Notes under the pieces: model-generated
The model's input: only the letters and a program-made list of their open reading frames with translations
Told to the model about the DNA's origin: nothing
Database searches by the model: none
Source of the DNA: JAMXLO01 sp036265005
GTDB lineage: Bacteria > Pseudomonadota > Alphaproteobacteria > Acetobacterales > Acetobacteraceae
Assembly: GCA_036265005.1 (NCBI GenBank)
Contig: DATAPW010000030.1
Coordinates: forward strand, 5,753 to 69,752
DNA: 64,000 nt
Direction of reading: 5' to 3'
Program-made: the position numbers and the translations under genes
In this document: in pieces, positions 52,178 through 61,252 of the stretch
How the letters are laid out: each line of letters opens with the position of its first letter
Numbering within the stretch: the stretch's first letter is position 1

Positions 52178-53029
52178 TCAGCCGTTGATCACTGTTCCTC
52201 CATTCGGATGCAGCACCTGGCCTGACATGTACGCCGCATCCTGTGATGCGAGGAAGATGTAGCAGGGAGCAACATCATCGGGCTGGCCTGGCCGCCCCAT
52301 TGGCACGTGAGCGCCATGCTGGGCCGTCCGCTCCTCGGAAAAGCTGGCGGGGATCAGTGGCGTCCAGATCGGGCCGGGGGCCACGGCGTTAACCCTGATA
52401 CCCCTTGGCAGCAACTGCTTGGACAGCGATCGGGTGAAGGCGACGATCGCACCTTTGGTTGCGGAATAGTCGAGCAAGGTCGGGCTGCCCTGATAGGCGG
52501 TCACCGACGCGGTGTTGATGATGGCCCCGCCTTCCGACATGTGCGGCAGTACCGCGCGCGTCAGATAGAACTGGCTGAAAATGTTGGTGCGGAATGTCCG
52601 CTCAAGCTGGTCGTCCGGCAGATCCTCCAGCCGCTCCTGGACATGCTGTTCTGCAGCATTGTTCACCAGGATATCGAGCCGCCCAAATCCGTGGATCACC
52701 TGGCGAACCACTTCCCTGGAAAAATCCGAATTGCCGAGGTCACCGGCGATGGCGAGGCTGCGTCTGCCGGCGTCGTTGATCAGCCGCAGGGTCTCTTCGG
52801 CGTCTTCATGTTCGTCCAGATAAGTGATCGCGACATTGGCGCCTTCCTTCGCGAAGCCGACGGCGACAGCGCGGCCGATGCCTGAATCGCCGCCGGATAT
52901 CAGTGCGATCTTGCCGGCAAGCCGATCCGCTCCGCGATAGTCCTGCATCGAAGACTGTGGCTGCGGCTGCATTTCTTCCTGGCGTCCAGGCTGACGCTCC
53001 TGTCTTTGTGGCGGGACGGTCTCGCTCAT
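52178..53029 (-). CDS. SDR family NAD(P)-dependent oxidoreductase (YghA/glucose dehydrogenase-like)
   Basis: A 283-residue protein. A Gln/Pro-rich N-terminus (about 35 residues, MSETVPPQRQERQPGRQEEM) precedes the Rossmann motif IALISGGDSGIGRAVAVGFA. NNAAEQHV and the catalytic Ser, Tyr and Lys are present (NTASVTAYQGSP, LLDYSATKGAIVAF). PGPIWTPLIPASFSEE resembles YghA and glucose-dehydrogenase-type SDRs. The first 35 residues are typical of this group, which is often stress-induced. ATG 53029 has ribosome binding site CGGCATGAG-like. A 70-base gap from the ThDP enzyme gene upstream on the same strand. Confidence 0.9.
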   Translation of the reverse strand: MSETVPPQRQERQPGRQEEMQPQPQSSMQDYRGADRLAGKIALISGGDSGIGRAVAVGFAKEGANVAITYLDEHEDAEETLRLINDAGRRSLAIAGDLGNSDFSREVVRQVIHGFGRLDILVNNAAEQHVQERLEDLPDDQLERTFRTNIFSQFYLTRAVLPHMSEGGAIINTASVTAYQGSPTLLDYSATKGAIVAFTRSLSKQLLPRGIRVNAVAPGPIWTPLIPASFSEERTAQHGAHVPMGRPGQPDDVAPCYIFLASQDAAYMSGQVLHPNGGTVING

Positions 53030-53099
53030 GCCGCACGCTCCGTCCGCGTGCTCCGCTGCTCAGGCATTATAATCGCCTCCATTGCTGCCGTCCTTGCGA

Positions 53100-54887
53100 T
53101 CAGCGCGATCCCGGCATCAATGTGCTGATCACCTCGCGCGCAGTTTCCGTGATGACGCTGCGACGTTCCGGTTCGCTGGCCAGCGATTCAGCGAACGCAC
53201 GGGCCTGCGCCAGGGTTATGTGCGGCGGCAGCGGCGCCACGTTCGAATCGGTGTAGGCTTCCAGCACGACCGGACGATCGGCCGACAGTGCAATGTCCCA
53301 GGCACTGCCGACATGATCCGGATTATCGACGAAAATACCCTTGAGCCCTATCAATTCGGCGAAGCGGGAATAGGACACATCGGGGATCGACTGCGACCCC
53401 ATGAACTTGGGATCGCCCGCCATGGCGCGCTGTTCCCAGGTGACCTGGTTGAGGTCACGGTTGTTCAGCACCATCACGACAAAACGCGAGTCCCCCCATC
53501 TCCGCCAATATTTGGCGACCGTGATCAATTCCGCCATGCCATTCATCTGCATTGCGCCATCACCGACCAGTGCGATGACCGGCCGATGCGGATGAGCGAG
53601 CTTGGCGGCGATTGCGTAAGGCACACCTGCCCCCATGCTCGCCAGCCCACCCGACAACGAGCCCATCATGCCGCGCCGCAGCTTCACGTCGCGCGCGTAC
53701 CAGTTGGCAGCGGACCCGGAATCACAGGTGACGATGGCGCCTTCCGGCAGGCGCGGGGAAAGCTCCCAGAACAGGCGTTGTGGGTTGAGCGGATCGGCCG
53801 CGTGCATGGCGCGGGCCTCCAGCACTTTCCACCAGTCTGCGACCTGCTTTTCCACACGCTGCCGCCAGGATCGATCGGTCTTTTGCTGCAGCATGGGCAG
53901 CAATGCACGCAGGGTTTGCTTGCTGTCGCCGAGCAGGTTCACGTCCATCGGATAGCGCAGGCTCAGCATGTCTGCGGCGTTGTCGATCTGCACGCCGCGT
54001 GCCTTGCCTTCCTGCGGCAGGAACTCCGAGTAGGGAAAGCCTGACCCCACCATCAGCAGCGTGTCGCAGCCCTGCATCAGGTCCCAACTCGGCTTGGTGC
54101 CCAGCAGTCCGATCGAACCGGTGACCCATGGCAGGTCATCCGGCACGGCGGCTTTGCCGAGCAGCGCCTTGGCGACACCGGCTCCCAGTTTCTCGGCAAC
54201 GTCGATCACTTCGTCGGTCGCGCCAAGCGCCCCGGCGCCCACCAGCATTGCGACCTTCTTGCCGTCGTTCAGCATTTCGGCCGCACGACGCAGTTCCGCC
54301 TCGTCCGGCAACAGGTGCGACCGTGGGGCGCCAATTCCCGAATGCACGGTGCCGTGCCTGTGCGGCGGCTTTTCCACCGCTGGCTCCTCTTGCAGATCGT
54401 TCGGCAGGATGATGGCGGTGACCTTGCGGTCCGTGCTGGCGATGCGCATGGCGCGATCGATCAGATGGCGAATCTGTGCCGGCGTGCTGGCCTGCTGCAC
54501 GAAGGCGCCTGCGACATCCTTGAACAGGTTCTCCAGGTCGGTCTCCTGCTGGTACTGGCCGCCCAGAGCCGATCTTGCCTGCTGTCCGACGATGGCCAGG
54601 ACAGGCTGGTGATCAAGCCGCGCATCGTACAGCCCGTTCAGCAGATGGATGGCGCCGGGGCCCGACGTTGCCAGGCAGACGCCGACCTCGCCGGTGAACT
54701 TGGCATGCGCCGATGCCATGAAGGCGGCCATCTCTTCGTGCCGCACCTGCACGAATTCCGGATTGGTCTGCGCCCGGTCGAGCGCTCCGATCAGGCCGTT
54801 GATGCCGTCGCCGGGATAGCCGAAGACGCGCCTTACGCCCCAATCCCGGAGACGTTGCCAGAGGAAATCACCAACGGTCTTGGTCAT
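53100..54887 (-). CDS. Thiamine-diphosphate enzyme of the pyruvate oxidase/acetolactate synthase-like group
   Basis: A 595-residue enzyme. MTKTVGDFLWQRLRDWGVRRVFGYPGDG opens the N-terminal Pyr domain with catalytic Glu in VRHEEMAAFMASAHAKF; the central domain has VAMLVGAGALGATDEVIDVA; the PP domain has the ThDP motif IALVGDGAMQMNGMAELITVAKYW ... FVVMVLNNRDLNQVTWE. The pyruvate oxidase (PoxB)-like type is best supported because of length and AAEMLNDGKKVAMLVG; whether FAD is bound and which 2-oxo acid is used is unclear. ATG 54887 chosen because MTKTVGDF is the usual family start; the longer frame runs into the antisense of ETF-QO. GAGG lies 8 bases upstream. Divergent from ETF-QO, 183 bases. 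Confidence 0.9.
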   Translation of the reverse strand: MTKTVGDFLWQRLRDWGVRRVFGYPGDGINGLIGALDRAQTNPEFVQVRHEEMAAFMASAHAKFTGEVGVCLATSGPGAIHLLNGLYDARLDHQPVLAIVGQQARSALGGQYQQETDLENLFKDVAGAFVQQASTPAQIRHLIDRAMRIASTDRKVTAIILPNDLQEEPAVEKPPHRHGTVHSGIGAPRSHLLPDEAELRRAAEMLNDGKKVAMLVGAGALGATDEVIDVAEKLGAGVAKALLGKAAVPDDLPWVTGSIGLLGTKPSWDLMQGCDTLLMVGSGFPYSEFLPQEGKARGVQIDNAADMLSLRYPMDVNLLGDSKQTLRALLPMLQQKTDRSWRQRVEKQVADWWKVLEARAMHAADPLNPQRLFWELSPRLPEGAIVTCDSGSAANWYARDVKLRRGMMGSLSGGLASMGAGVPYAIAAKLAHPHRPVIALVGDGAMQMNGMAELITVAKYWRRWGDSRFVVMVLNNRDLNQVTWEQRAMAGDPKFMGSQSIPDVSYSRFAELIGLKGIFVDNPDHVGSAWDIALSADRPVVLEAYTDSNVAPLPPHITLAQARAFAESLASEPERRSVITETAREVISTLMPGSR

Positions 54888-55070
54888 GCGGGAGCCTCGC
54901 GATCTTGTCTTGCTCGTGCGAACTGTGTGCCTGCAACGCCACGGCGCGCATCTGAGTTGCGCGTTCACGATCGCTTGCCGCCGATACCGGCCAGCGCAGC
55001 CGGCGCCGGCGGCTTTGCGCATGCGTGCCAGTCTGCCTAGGGTTGCGACCATTGTCCGGGAGGATGCGCG

Positions 55071-56708
55071 ATGGCCGAGGAGTTGCCCCCGCGGGAGGCA
55101 ATGGAGTTCGACGTGGTGATTGTTGGCGGTGGGCCATCGGGCCTCGCCGCGGCGATCCGCCTGAAGCAGTTGGCGCCCGACGCCGCGGTCTGCCTGGTGG
55201 AGAAAGGCGGCGAGATCGGCGCGCATATTCTGTCCGGCGCCGTGCTGGAACCCAGGGCGCTCAATGAGCTGATCCCTGACTGGCGCGAACAGGGCGCGCC
55301 GCTGGACACGCCTGCCAGCGATGACCGCTTCCTCTACCTCACGGCAACCCGCGCGTTCCGCCTGCCGACGCCACCGCAGATGCACAACCACGGCAACTAC
55401 ATCGTTTCGCTTGGCAACGTCTGCCGCTGGCTGGCGACCCAGGCGGAGGCGCTGGGCGTTGAGATCTACCCCGGCTTCGCGGCAGCCGAATTGCTCGAAC
55501 AGGACGGGCGTATCACCGGCATCGCCACCGGGGACATGGGCATCGGCAAGGACGGCCAGCCCACCGAGAGCTTCCAGCGCGGGATGGAATTGCGCGCGCG
55601 CTACACGCTGTTCGCCGAAGGTTGCCGTGGCTCACTGTCGAAACAGTTGATCCAGCGCTTTCACCTGCGCGATGGCCACGACCCGCAGACCTACGCGATC
55701 GGCATCAAGGAGCTCTGGGAGGTCCCGGCCGCGAACCATAAGCCAGGGCTGGTGGAACACACGATCGGCTGGCCGCTGGACAGCGGGACGTATGGCGGCT
55801 CGTTTCTCTACCATTTCGGCGAAAACCTGATCTCGTACGGCTTCGTGATCGGGCTCGATTACCGCAATCCATGGCTCTCGCCATTCGACGAGATGCAGCG
55901 CTTCAAGACCCATCCCGAGGTGCGCAGGCATTTCGAGGGCGGGCGCCGCATCGGCTATGGCGCACGCGCATTGAATGAGGGCGGGCTGCAATCGATCCCC
56001 AACCTGATCTTCCCCGGCGGCGCGCTGATCGGCGATGCCGCGGGGTTCGTCAACGTGCCGAAGATCAAGGGCAGCCACACGTCGATGAAGTCAGGGATGC
56101 TGGCAGCCGAGACTGTCGCCGAGGCGTTGACGAATGGCGGCGCAGGCGAACTGACCGGCTACACCGAACAGCTGCGGGCAAGCTGGGTGTGGCAGGAGTT
56201 GTCGCAGGTCCGCAACATCAGGCCGGCTTTCGCCAAGTTCGGCCTGTGGGGCGGCATGACATATTCCGCGATCGACACCTACGTGTTGCGCGGCAAGGCG
56301 CCATGGACGTTCCACCATCCGCACCCCGACAACGAGACGCTGCTGGAGGCCGAGGCGGCGCCACGGATCGAATATCCCAGGCCGGACGGCGTGCTGACGT
56401 TCGACAAACTGTCCTCGGTATTCATCAGCAACACCAACCACGAGGAAAACCAGCCGCCACATTTGCATCTCGCCGATCCGGAGCGGGCGATCGCGGTCAA
56501 CTGGAACCGCTTCCGCAGCCCGGAGACACGCTATTGTCCGGCATCGGTTTACGAGATCGTCGGTGCGGAGGAGGGCAATCCTCGATTGCAGATCAACGCG
56601 CAGAATTGCGTGCACTGCAAGACGTGCGACATCAAGGACCCGACGCAGAACATCGACTGGGTGACGCCCGAGGGCGGCGGGGGGCCGAATTATCCCGGAG
56701 GTATGTAA
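55071..56708 (+). CDS. Electron-transfer flavoprotein-ubiquinone oxidoreductase
   Basis: A 545-residue flavoprotein/iron-sulfur enzyme. The FAD-binding motif is VVIVGGGPSGLAAAIRLKQ (residues 12-30), then VEKGGEIGAHILSGAVLEPR (about 43-62). The 4Fe-4S cluster is near the end: TRYCPASVYE and NCVHCKTCDIKDPTQN supply four cysteines. Passes electrons from ETF, reduced by acyl-CoA and amino-acid dehydrogenases, into the quinone pool. ATG 55071 with GGGAGG 7-13 bases upstream. Followed by a TPR lipoprotein and ispE on the same strand, a conserved order in Acetobacteraceae. Confidence 0.96.
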   Translation: MAEELPPREAMEFDVVIVGGGPSGLAAAIRLKQLAPDAAVCLVEKGGEIGAHILSGAVLEPRALNELIPDWREQGAPLDTPASDDRFLYLTATRAFRLPTPPQMHNHGNYIVSLGNVCRWLATQAEALGVEIYPGFAAAELLEQDGRITGIATGDMGIGKDGQPTESFQRGMELRARYTLFAEGCRGSLSKQLIQRFHLRDGHDPQTYAIGIKELWEVPAANHKPGLVEHTIGWPLDSGTYGGSFLYHFGENLISYGFVIGLDYRNPWLSPFDEMQRFKTHPEVRRHFEGGRRIGYGARALNEGGLQSIPNLIFPGGALIGDAAGFVNVPKIKGSHTSMKSGMLAAETVAEALTNGGAGELTGYTEQLRASWVWQELSQVRNIRPAFAKFGLWGGMTYSAIDTYVLRGKAPWTFHHPHPDNETLLEAEAAPRIEYPRPDGVLTFDKLSSVFISNTNHEENQPPHLHLADPERAIAVNWNRFRSPETRYCPASVYEIVGAEEGNPRLQINAQNCVHCKTCDIKDPTQNIDWVTPEGGGGPNYPGGM

Positions 56709-56795
56709 CGAATTTCAACCCGGTTGCATTAAATGCGCCAGTAGGCATGGTCAAATCCTCATGACTCTCACGGCGGCATGAAGTAGATTGTGCAA

Positions 56796-58496
56796 ATGCA
56801 GCATATCCGTAGCGTTCGACGCGCGTTTCTTCTGGCCATCTCCCTGCTGTCAGCGTGTGCCGCAGCCGACCCGTCATCCGGCAGGGTCGCGAGCCGTACC
56901 GGCCTGGATGCGCCCTCGGGCGTGTTCGGAGATTATCTGTCCGGCCGCTTCGCCATGACGCAGGCCGACCCGCAGGCGGCGGCCACCCAATTCCTGCGCG
57001 CATTGGCCGCGCGCCCCGACGATACGGACCTGCTGCAGCAGGCGTTCATTGCCTGCCTGATCGCCGGGCGTGCCGAGGCCGTGGAGCTTGCCCGCCAGCT
57101 GCCCGACAGCCAGGCAGCCCAATTGCTGCTCGGCAACGTCGAGGTCCGCGCCGGCCATTGGCAGGCGGCGGAACAGAAGTTCCACATGCTGCCCCATCAG
57201 GGCCTGACCCAGCTCCTGCAGCCGCTGCTGGTCGCCTGGTCGCAGCAGGGCGACGGCCGCCCGGACGCTGCGCTCGCCACCCTCCGTCCGTTGCTGGACG
57301 GCCAGCGGTTCCGCGGCGTCTACGCCCTGCATGCCGCGCTGATCGCCGACCAGGCCGGCAAGACCGCGGAAGCCGCGAAGCTCTACCACACGGCGCAAGC
57401 CGAGTACGGCGGCACCAACCTGCGCCTGGCGCAGATCCTGGCGAGCTGGGAAGCCCGTCGGGGCCACCTCGGTGAGGCGCAGCGCACCCTCGCCGGGCTG
57501 ATCGAGGACGCGCCCGAGATGGCGATCGCGCTGCCGGGCATGACCGCTGCCAGCATGACGCCGTCGGTGCCGCGTGCGGTGGACGGCATAGCCGAGACCT
57601 ATCTCGCCCTGGCAGCCACGCTGCGCCAGCAGGATGCCGGCGACCTTGCCATGATGCTGCTGCGGCTTGCCGTCGATCTGCGGCCGGACTTCACCGCCGC
57701 GCGGCTGCTGGCGGCCGACGTGCTGGAAAGCCAGCATCATTACGAGAACGCCTTGCAGATGCTCACCGCGGTCAGCAGCGACGATCCGCTGATCCCGGTG
57801 ATCCGCCTGCAGCGTGCGTCGCTCACCGAACGGCTGGGCCACACCGAAGAGGCCGCGCGCGAACTTCAGCGCCTCGGCCACGACTATCCCGACAGCCCGA
57901 TCCCCGCCATGCGCGAAGGCGACATGCAGCGCAGCAAGCAGCGCTTCGCCGAGGCGATCGCCGCCTATGATCGGGCAATCGCACGGATCAAGACGCCACG
58001 CTCGACCGATTGGCTGGTGTACTACGATCGCGCCATCTGCTACGAACGGTCGCACCAGTGGGCCAAGGCAGAGGCGGATTTCCGGCACGCGCTGACCCTG
58101 GCGCCCGATCAGCCCTTCGTCCTGAACTATCTCGGCTATTCCTGGGCCGATATGGGCCAGAACCTGACCCAGGCGCGCGATATGATCGCAAAAGCTGCGC
58201 AGCAGAGGCCGAACGACGGTGCCATTGTCGATAGCCTCGGGTGGGTCATGCTGCGCCAGGGCGAGACGGTCGAGGCGGTCAAGACGCTGGAACGGGCTGT
58301 CGAGCTCGACCCCGAGGACGCGTCGATCAACGGCCACCTGGGCGACGCCTACTGGGCGGCCGGGCGCAAGCTGGAAGCGACCTATCAGTGGCGCCGGGCG
58401 CTGACATTCAATCCCGAGCCCGACGATGCCGCCAAGCTGGAGGCCAAGCTGCAAAGCGGCGGCGGCCACCAGGCGACGGTGGTCAGCGGCCAATAG
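56796..58496 (+). CDS. TPR-repeat lipoprotein
   Basis: A 566-residue exported lipoprotein. MQHIRSVRRAFLLAISLLSACAA gives a lipoprotein signal with lipobox LSAC (Cys about 21-22). The rest is alpha-helical with many 34-residue TPR repeats, seen in DPQAAATQFLRALAARPDD, EEAARELQRLGHDYPDSP, QWAKAEADFRHALTLAPDQPFVLNYLGYSW, AVKTLERAVELDPEDASINGHLGDAYW. Probably a protein-protein interaction scaffold in the envelope. No strong ribosome binding site before ATG 56796; GTG 56790 is a possible start. A 5-base gap from ispE, so translation of ispE may be coupled to it. Confidence 0.88.
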   Translation: MQHIRSVRRAFLLAISLLSACAAADPSSGRVASRTGLDAPSGVFGDYLSGRFAMTQADPQAAATQFLRALAARPDDTDLLQQAFIACLIAGRAEAVELARQLPDSQAAQLLLGNVEVRAGHWQAAEQKFHMLPHQGLTQLLQPLLVAWSQQGDGRPDAALATLRPLLDGQRFRGVYALHAALIADQAGKTAEAAKLYHTAQAEYGGTNLRLAQILASWEARRGHLGEAQRTLAGLIEDAPEMAIALPGMTAASMTPSVPRAVDGIAETYLALAATLRQQDAGDLAMMLLRLAVDLRPDFTAARLLAADVLESQHHYENALQMLTAVSSDDPLIPVIRLQRASLTERLGHTEEAARELQRLGHDYPDSPIPAMREGDMQRSKQRFAEAIAAYDRAIARIKTPRSTDWLVYYDRAICYERSHQWAKAEADFRHALTLAPDQPFVLNYLGYSWADMGQNLTQARDMIAKAAQQRPNDGAIVDSLGWVMLRQGETVEAVKTLERAVELDPEDASINGHLGDAYWAAGRKLEATYQWRRALTFNPEPDDAAKLEAKLQSGGGHQATVVSGQ

Positions 58497-58501
58497 GACT
58501 G

Positions 58502-59362
58502 GTGCCGGCTGACCTGACCGAACCGGCGCCGGCCAAGGTCAATCTGTTCCTGCATCTAACCGGGCGGCGGGACGACGGTTACCACCTGCTCGATAGCCTG
58601 GCGGTATTCACCGAGGTCGGCGATTTATTGAGTGCCGAGCCGGCGGAAACGCTGTCGCTGACCATCGATGGACCATTCGCGGCCGGGCTCGCCGCAGAAC
58701 CGGACAATCTTGTGCTCCGCGCGGCCCAGGCGATGGCCGACGAGGCAGGCGTTGCTCCGACCGGACGGCTGAGGCTGCAGAAGAACCTGCCGGTCGCGTC
58801 GGGAATTGGCGGCGGCTCCGCCGATGCGGCCGCGGCATTGCGCCTGCTGTGCCGGCTGTGGCGCATGGCGCCGGATCCCGCGACGCTGGCCAGGATCGCA
58901 GCGGGCCTTGGAGCCGATGTTCCGGTCTGCCTGGCCTCGCAGGCTCGACGCATGGGCGGTATCGGCGAACGCCTGGATGCGGCACCGGTGCTGCCGGACT
59001 GTGGCATCGTCCTGGTCAACCCCGGGGTGGCCATGGCGACGGCTGCGGTGTTTCGCGCACGGCGCGGCGACTGGTCCGCGCCGGCGCTGCTGCCGGGGTC
59101 ATGGCCCGGCGCGTCGGCAATGGCCGCCGACCTGGCGAGGCTTCGCAACGACCTGGAACCGGCCGCCACGTCGCTGCAGCCGGCGATCGGCGAGGTGATC
59201 GCGGCGCTGGATACTACGCCGGGCTGCCTGCTGACGCGCATGAGTGGCTCCGGCGCTACCTGCTTCGGCCTGTTCGCTGACATGGAAGCTGCACGGTGCG
59301 CCGCGGCTGCGGTGCGGCGGCCGGGGTGGTGGTCATGGGGTGGTACGCTGCGTCGCGGCTGA
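58502..59362 (+). CDS. ispE: 4-diphosphocytidyl-2-C-methyl-D-erythritol kinase
   Basis: A 286-residue GHMP kinase. EPAPAKVNLFLHLTGRRDDGYH (residues 6-27) is the IspE N-terminal signature, LPVASGIGGGSADAAAALRLL (about 97-117) is the Gly-rich ATP loop, and RMSGSGATCFGLF near the end is motif 3. It phosphorylates CDP-methylerythritol in the non-mevalonate isoprenoid route, essential in most alphaproteobacteria. GTG 58502 lies 5 bases after the TPR gene stop, with TAGGA as a weak ribosome binding site; tRNA-Gln follows at 59410. Confidence 0.96.
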   Translation: MPADLTEPAPAKVNLFLHLTGRRDDGYHLLDSLAVFTEVGDLLSAEPAETLSLTIDGPFAAGLAAEPDNLVLRAAQAMADEAGVAPTGRLRLQKNLPVASGIGGGSADAAAALRLLCRLWRMAPDPATLARIAAGLGADVPVCLASQARRMGGIGERLDAAPVLPDCGIVLVNPGVAMATAAVFRARRGDWSAPALLPGSWPGASAMAADLARLRNDLEPAATSLQPAIGEVIAALDTTPGCLLTRMSGSGATCFGLFADMEAARCAAAAVRRPGWWSWGGTLRRG

Positions 59363-59409
59363 GCGGGCTTTACGCGCCACGGTACGCGACCTATTCAGAC
59401 AGGGCCGGA

Positions 59410-59484
59410 TGGGGCGTCGCCAAGTGGTAAGGCAACGGATTTTGATTCCGTCATACGGAGGTTCGAATCCTCCCGCCCCAGCCA
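59410..59484 (+). tRNA. tRNA-Gln (anticodon TTG)
   Basis: TGGGGCGTCGCCAAGTGG opens it, anticodon loop ATTTTGATT carries TTG, and the T-arm reads GGAGGTTCGAATCCTCC. Acceptor stems TGGGGCG and CGCCCCA pair; discriminator G at 59481 and CCA (59482-59484) are encoded. Lies 47 bases after ispE, a conserved placement in this group. Confidence 0.97.
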
Positions 59485-59494
59485 GCAACGTCGA

Positions 59495-59525
59495 TGCGGA
59501 ATGCGCTGCGCTTTTCCGCCCTACG
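59495..59525 (+). repeat. Small palindromic intergenic repeat, family A, copy 4
   Basis: TGCGGAATGCGCTGCGC then TTTTCCGCCCTACG. Same orientation and core as the copy at 7402-7432, with one base different in the left arm. Between tRNA-Gln and the SDR gene at 59549. Confidence 0.85.
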
Positions 59526-59548
59526 CCACGGCCCGAGGAGCGCCAGCA

Positions 59549-60319
59549 ATGTCCGACACAACATCCAAGCCGTTCGCGGGCCGTACTGCGCTGATCACCG
59601 GGTCCGGCCAGAATATCGGCCGCGCCATCGCACTGGCGTTCGCGCGGCAGGGGGCCAACGTGGTGGTCAACGGACATCGCAAGCAGGAGGCCATCGACAA
59701 GGTCGCCGCAGAGGCTCGCGCTCTCGGCGTCGGTGCGCTGGCCGTGCTGGCTGATGTCGCGGATCCCGCCGCGGTGCAGTCGATGGTGGACCAGGCCACG
59801 GCGGCGTTCGGCGGCGTGGATATCTCGGTGTCCAACGCGTCGTTACGGCTGCACACGCCGTTCCTCGATATTTCCCTGGAGGAATGGCAGCGCATCCTCG
59901 ATTCAAATTTGAGCGCGTCGTTCTACCTGGCGCGCGGGGTGATCCCCGGCATGAAGGCGCGCGGCTGGGGGCGGATCATCCATATCTCCGGACGCGACGG
60001 CTTCATGCCGATTCCCAACCGCGTGCACAACATCACCTGCAAGGCCGGCGTGTACGCGATGGCCAAGGCACTGGCGATCGAATTCGGCCCGTTCGGCATC
60101 ACTGCAAACACGGTCGCGCCCGGGCTGATCGACACCACGCGGGACTGGACCCAGTACCCGCAATTCCGCAACGGCTATGGCGAGCGGGTGAAGGAGATTC
60201 CGGTGCAGCGCGTCGGCCACGTCGATGAGATCGCCGCAGCCTGCACCTACCTTGCAAGCGATGCCGGCGGTTTCGTGACCGGGCAGGTGCTGCACGTCAA
60301 TGGCGGCGACGTGATGTGA
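59549..60319 (+). CDS. SDR family oxidoreductase lacking the usual catalytic Tyr
   Basis: A 256-residue Rossmann protein. TALITGSGQNIGRAIALAFA is the NAD(P) loop, VSNASLRLHT replaces NNAG, and the active-site region reads IIHISGRDGFMP then VHNITCKAGVYAMAKALA. The Ser and Lys are present, but the position of the normal Tyr (Y-x-x-x-K) is Asn. C-terminal part NTVAPGLIDTTRDWTQYPQF and TGQVLHVNGGDVM are typical. It may use another residue, or bind a ligand without oxidoreductase activity. ATG 59549 has GAGGAG 8 bases upstream. The upstream in-frame extension runs into the palindromic repeat and is discarded. Confidence 0.88.
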   Translation: MSDTTSKPFAGRTALITGSGQNIGRAIALAFARQGANVVVNGHRKQEAIDKVAAEARALGVGALAVLADVADPAAVQSMVDQATAAFGGVDISVSNASLRLHTPFLDISLEEWQRILDSNLSASFYLARGVIPGMKARGWGRIIHISGRDGFMPIPNRVHNITCKAGVYAMAKALAIEFGPFGITANTVAPGLIDTTRDWTQYPQFRNGYGERVKEIPVQRVGHVDEIAAACTYLASDAGGFVTGQVLHVNGGDVM

Positions 60320-60343
60320 TCGGTGCCGTGACGATGCGCGACG

Positions 60344-61084
60344 TCAGCGTATCGCCTTGGCATCGCGCAGGATGACTCCGGCAGCCTTCTCGGCGACCAT
60401 GTAGACCGCGCCAACCATCAGGGGACCAGGTGTTCGAGGGAACACCGAGGCATCCGCGACGCGCAGACCTTGCGTGCCATACACCCGGAAATCGCTATCC
60501 AGTACGCCGTCCTGCCGCGATGCACCAATTGCGCAGGTGGAGGACGCATCATGGCCCCAGGCTTTGTCGCGAACGAACTGCGCGATTTCCGCATCGGATT
60601 GCACCAGCGCCCCCGGCAACTCTTTCTCTGCAATGAGGCCTTCCCGCATCAAGGGAGCAGTTAATCGCCTTGCAAAGCGCACGCCTTCCACGACGGCGCT
60701 GATATTCTCATCCGCCCCGTCGGTGAAATAGCGAAAATTGATCGCGGGGATCACGTGGATCTGCGGTTCGCAGGATGACCTCGCCCGCACGGTTGTTGGT
60801 TTAGGCCTTCAGGATGATCCAGGTGAGACGATTGTTGCCGTCGCCGATGGCACTCGAATATCCCGGATAATATCCGGCGAAACGGCCTTGCATAGCCTGG
60901 AACAGCTCCGGCACCACTTGTTCGGTCCGCGACTTGCGCGCGAACGCAAGCATGCTGAGGCCGCACATAGAATTGCCAGCATGCCGGATTCCGCCAGCCG
61001 AGCGGACAACGGACCGCCGCCAGCTCCCGAGCCGACGACATTGTAATCATAATCGGCGCCGGGCGTTGTTTGAACACTGCTCAT
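60344..61084 (-). pseudogene. Remnant of a GMC oxidoreductase gene
   Basis: The N-terminus at 61084 reads MSSVQTTPGADYDYNVVGSG then AGGGPLSARLAESGM, a GMC FAD motif, after which the frame is lost. In another frame FARKSRTEQVVPELFQAMQG then RFAGYYPGYSSAIGDGNNRL and LTWIILKA-stop, and then TNNRAGEVILRTADP, are all recognisable GMC middle parts. In a third frame the C-terminus is intact from VIPAINFRYFTDGADEN to the end, with HDASSTCAIGA and VADASVFPRTPGPLMVG. At least two frameshifts, one stop and a large internal deletion (hundreds of codons relative to a full-length enzyme) make it non-functional. Confidence 0.85.
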
Positions 61085-61252
61085 ATGCGCGACCTCGACG
61101 TGTGACGCCGCCGCCAGCTGTCTCGAGGCCAATCTAGGCGACCGACAAACAATCCTGCAACGACGGTCCCGGGCGTTGCAGAAGTACAGGCACCCGTCAG
61201 CAGCTATTCTGACGCGATGCCCAAACCTCCCTCCGGTGTCTGCTCCGACCGC

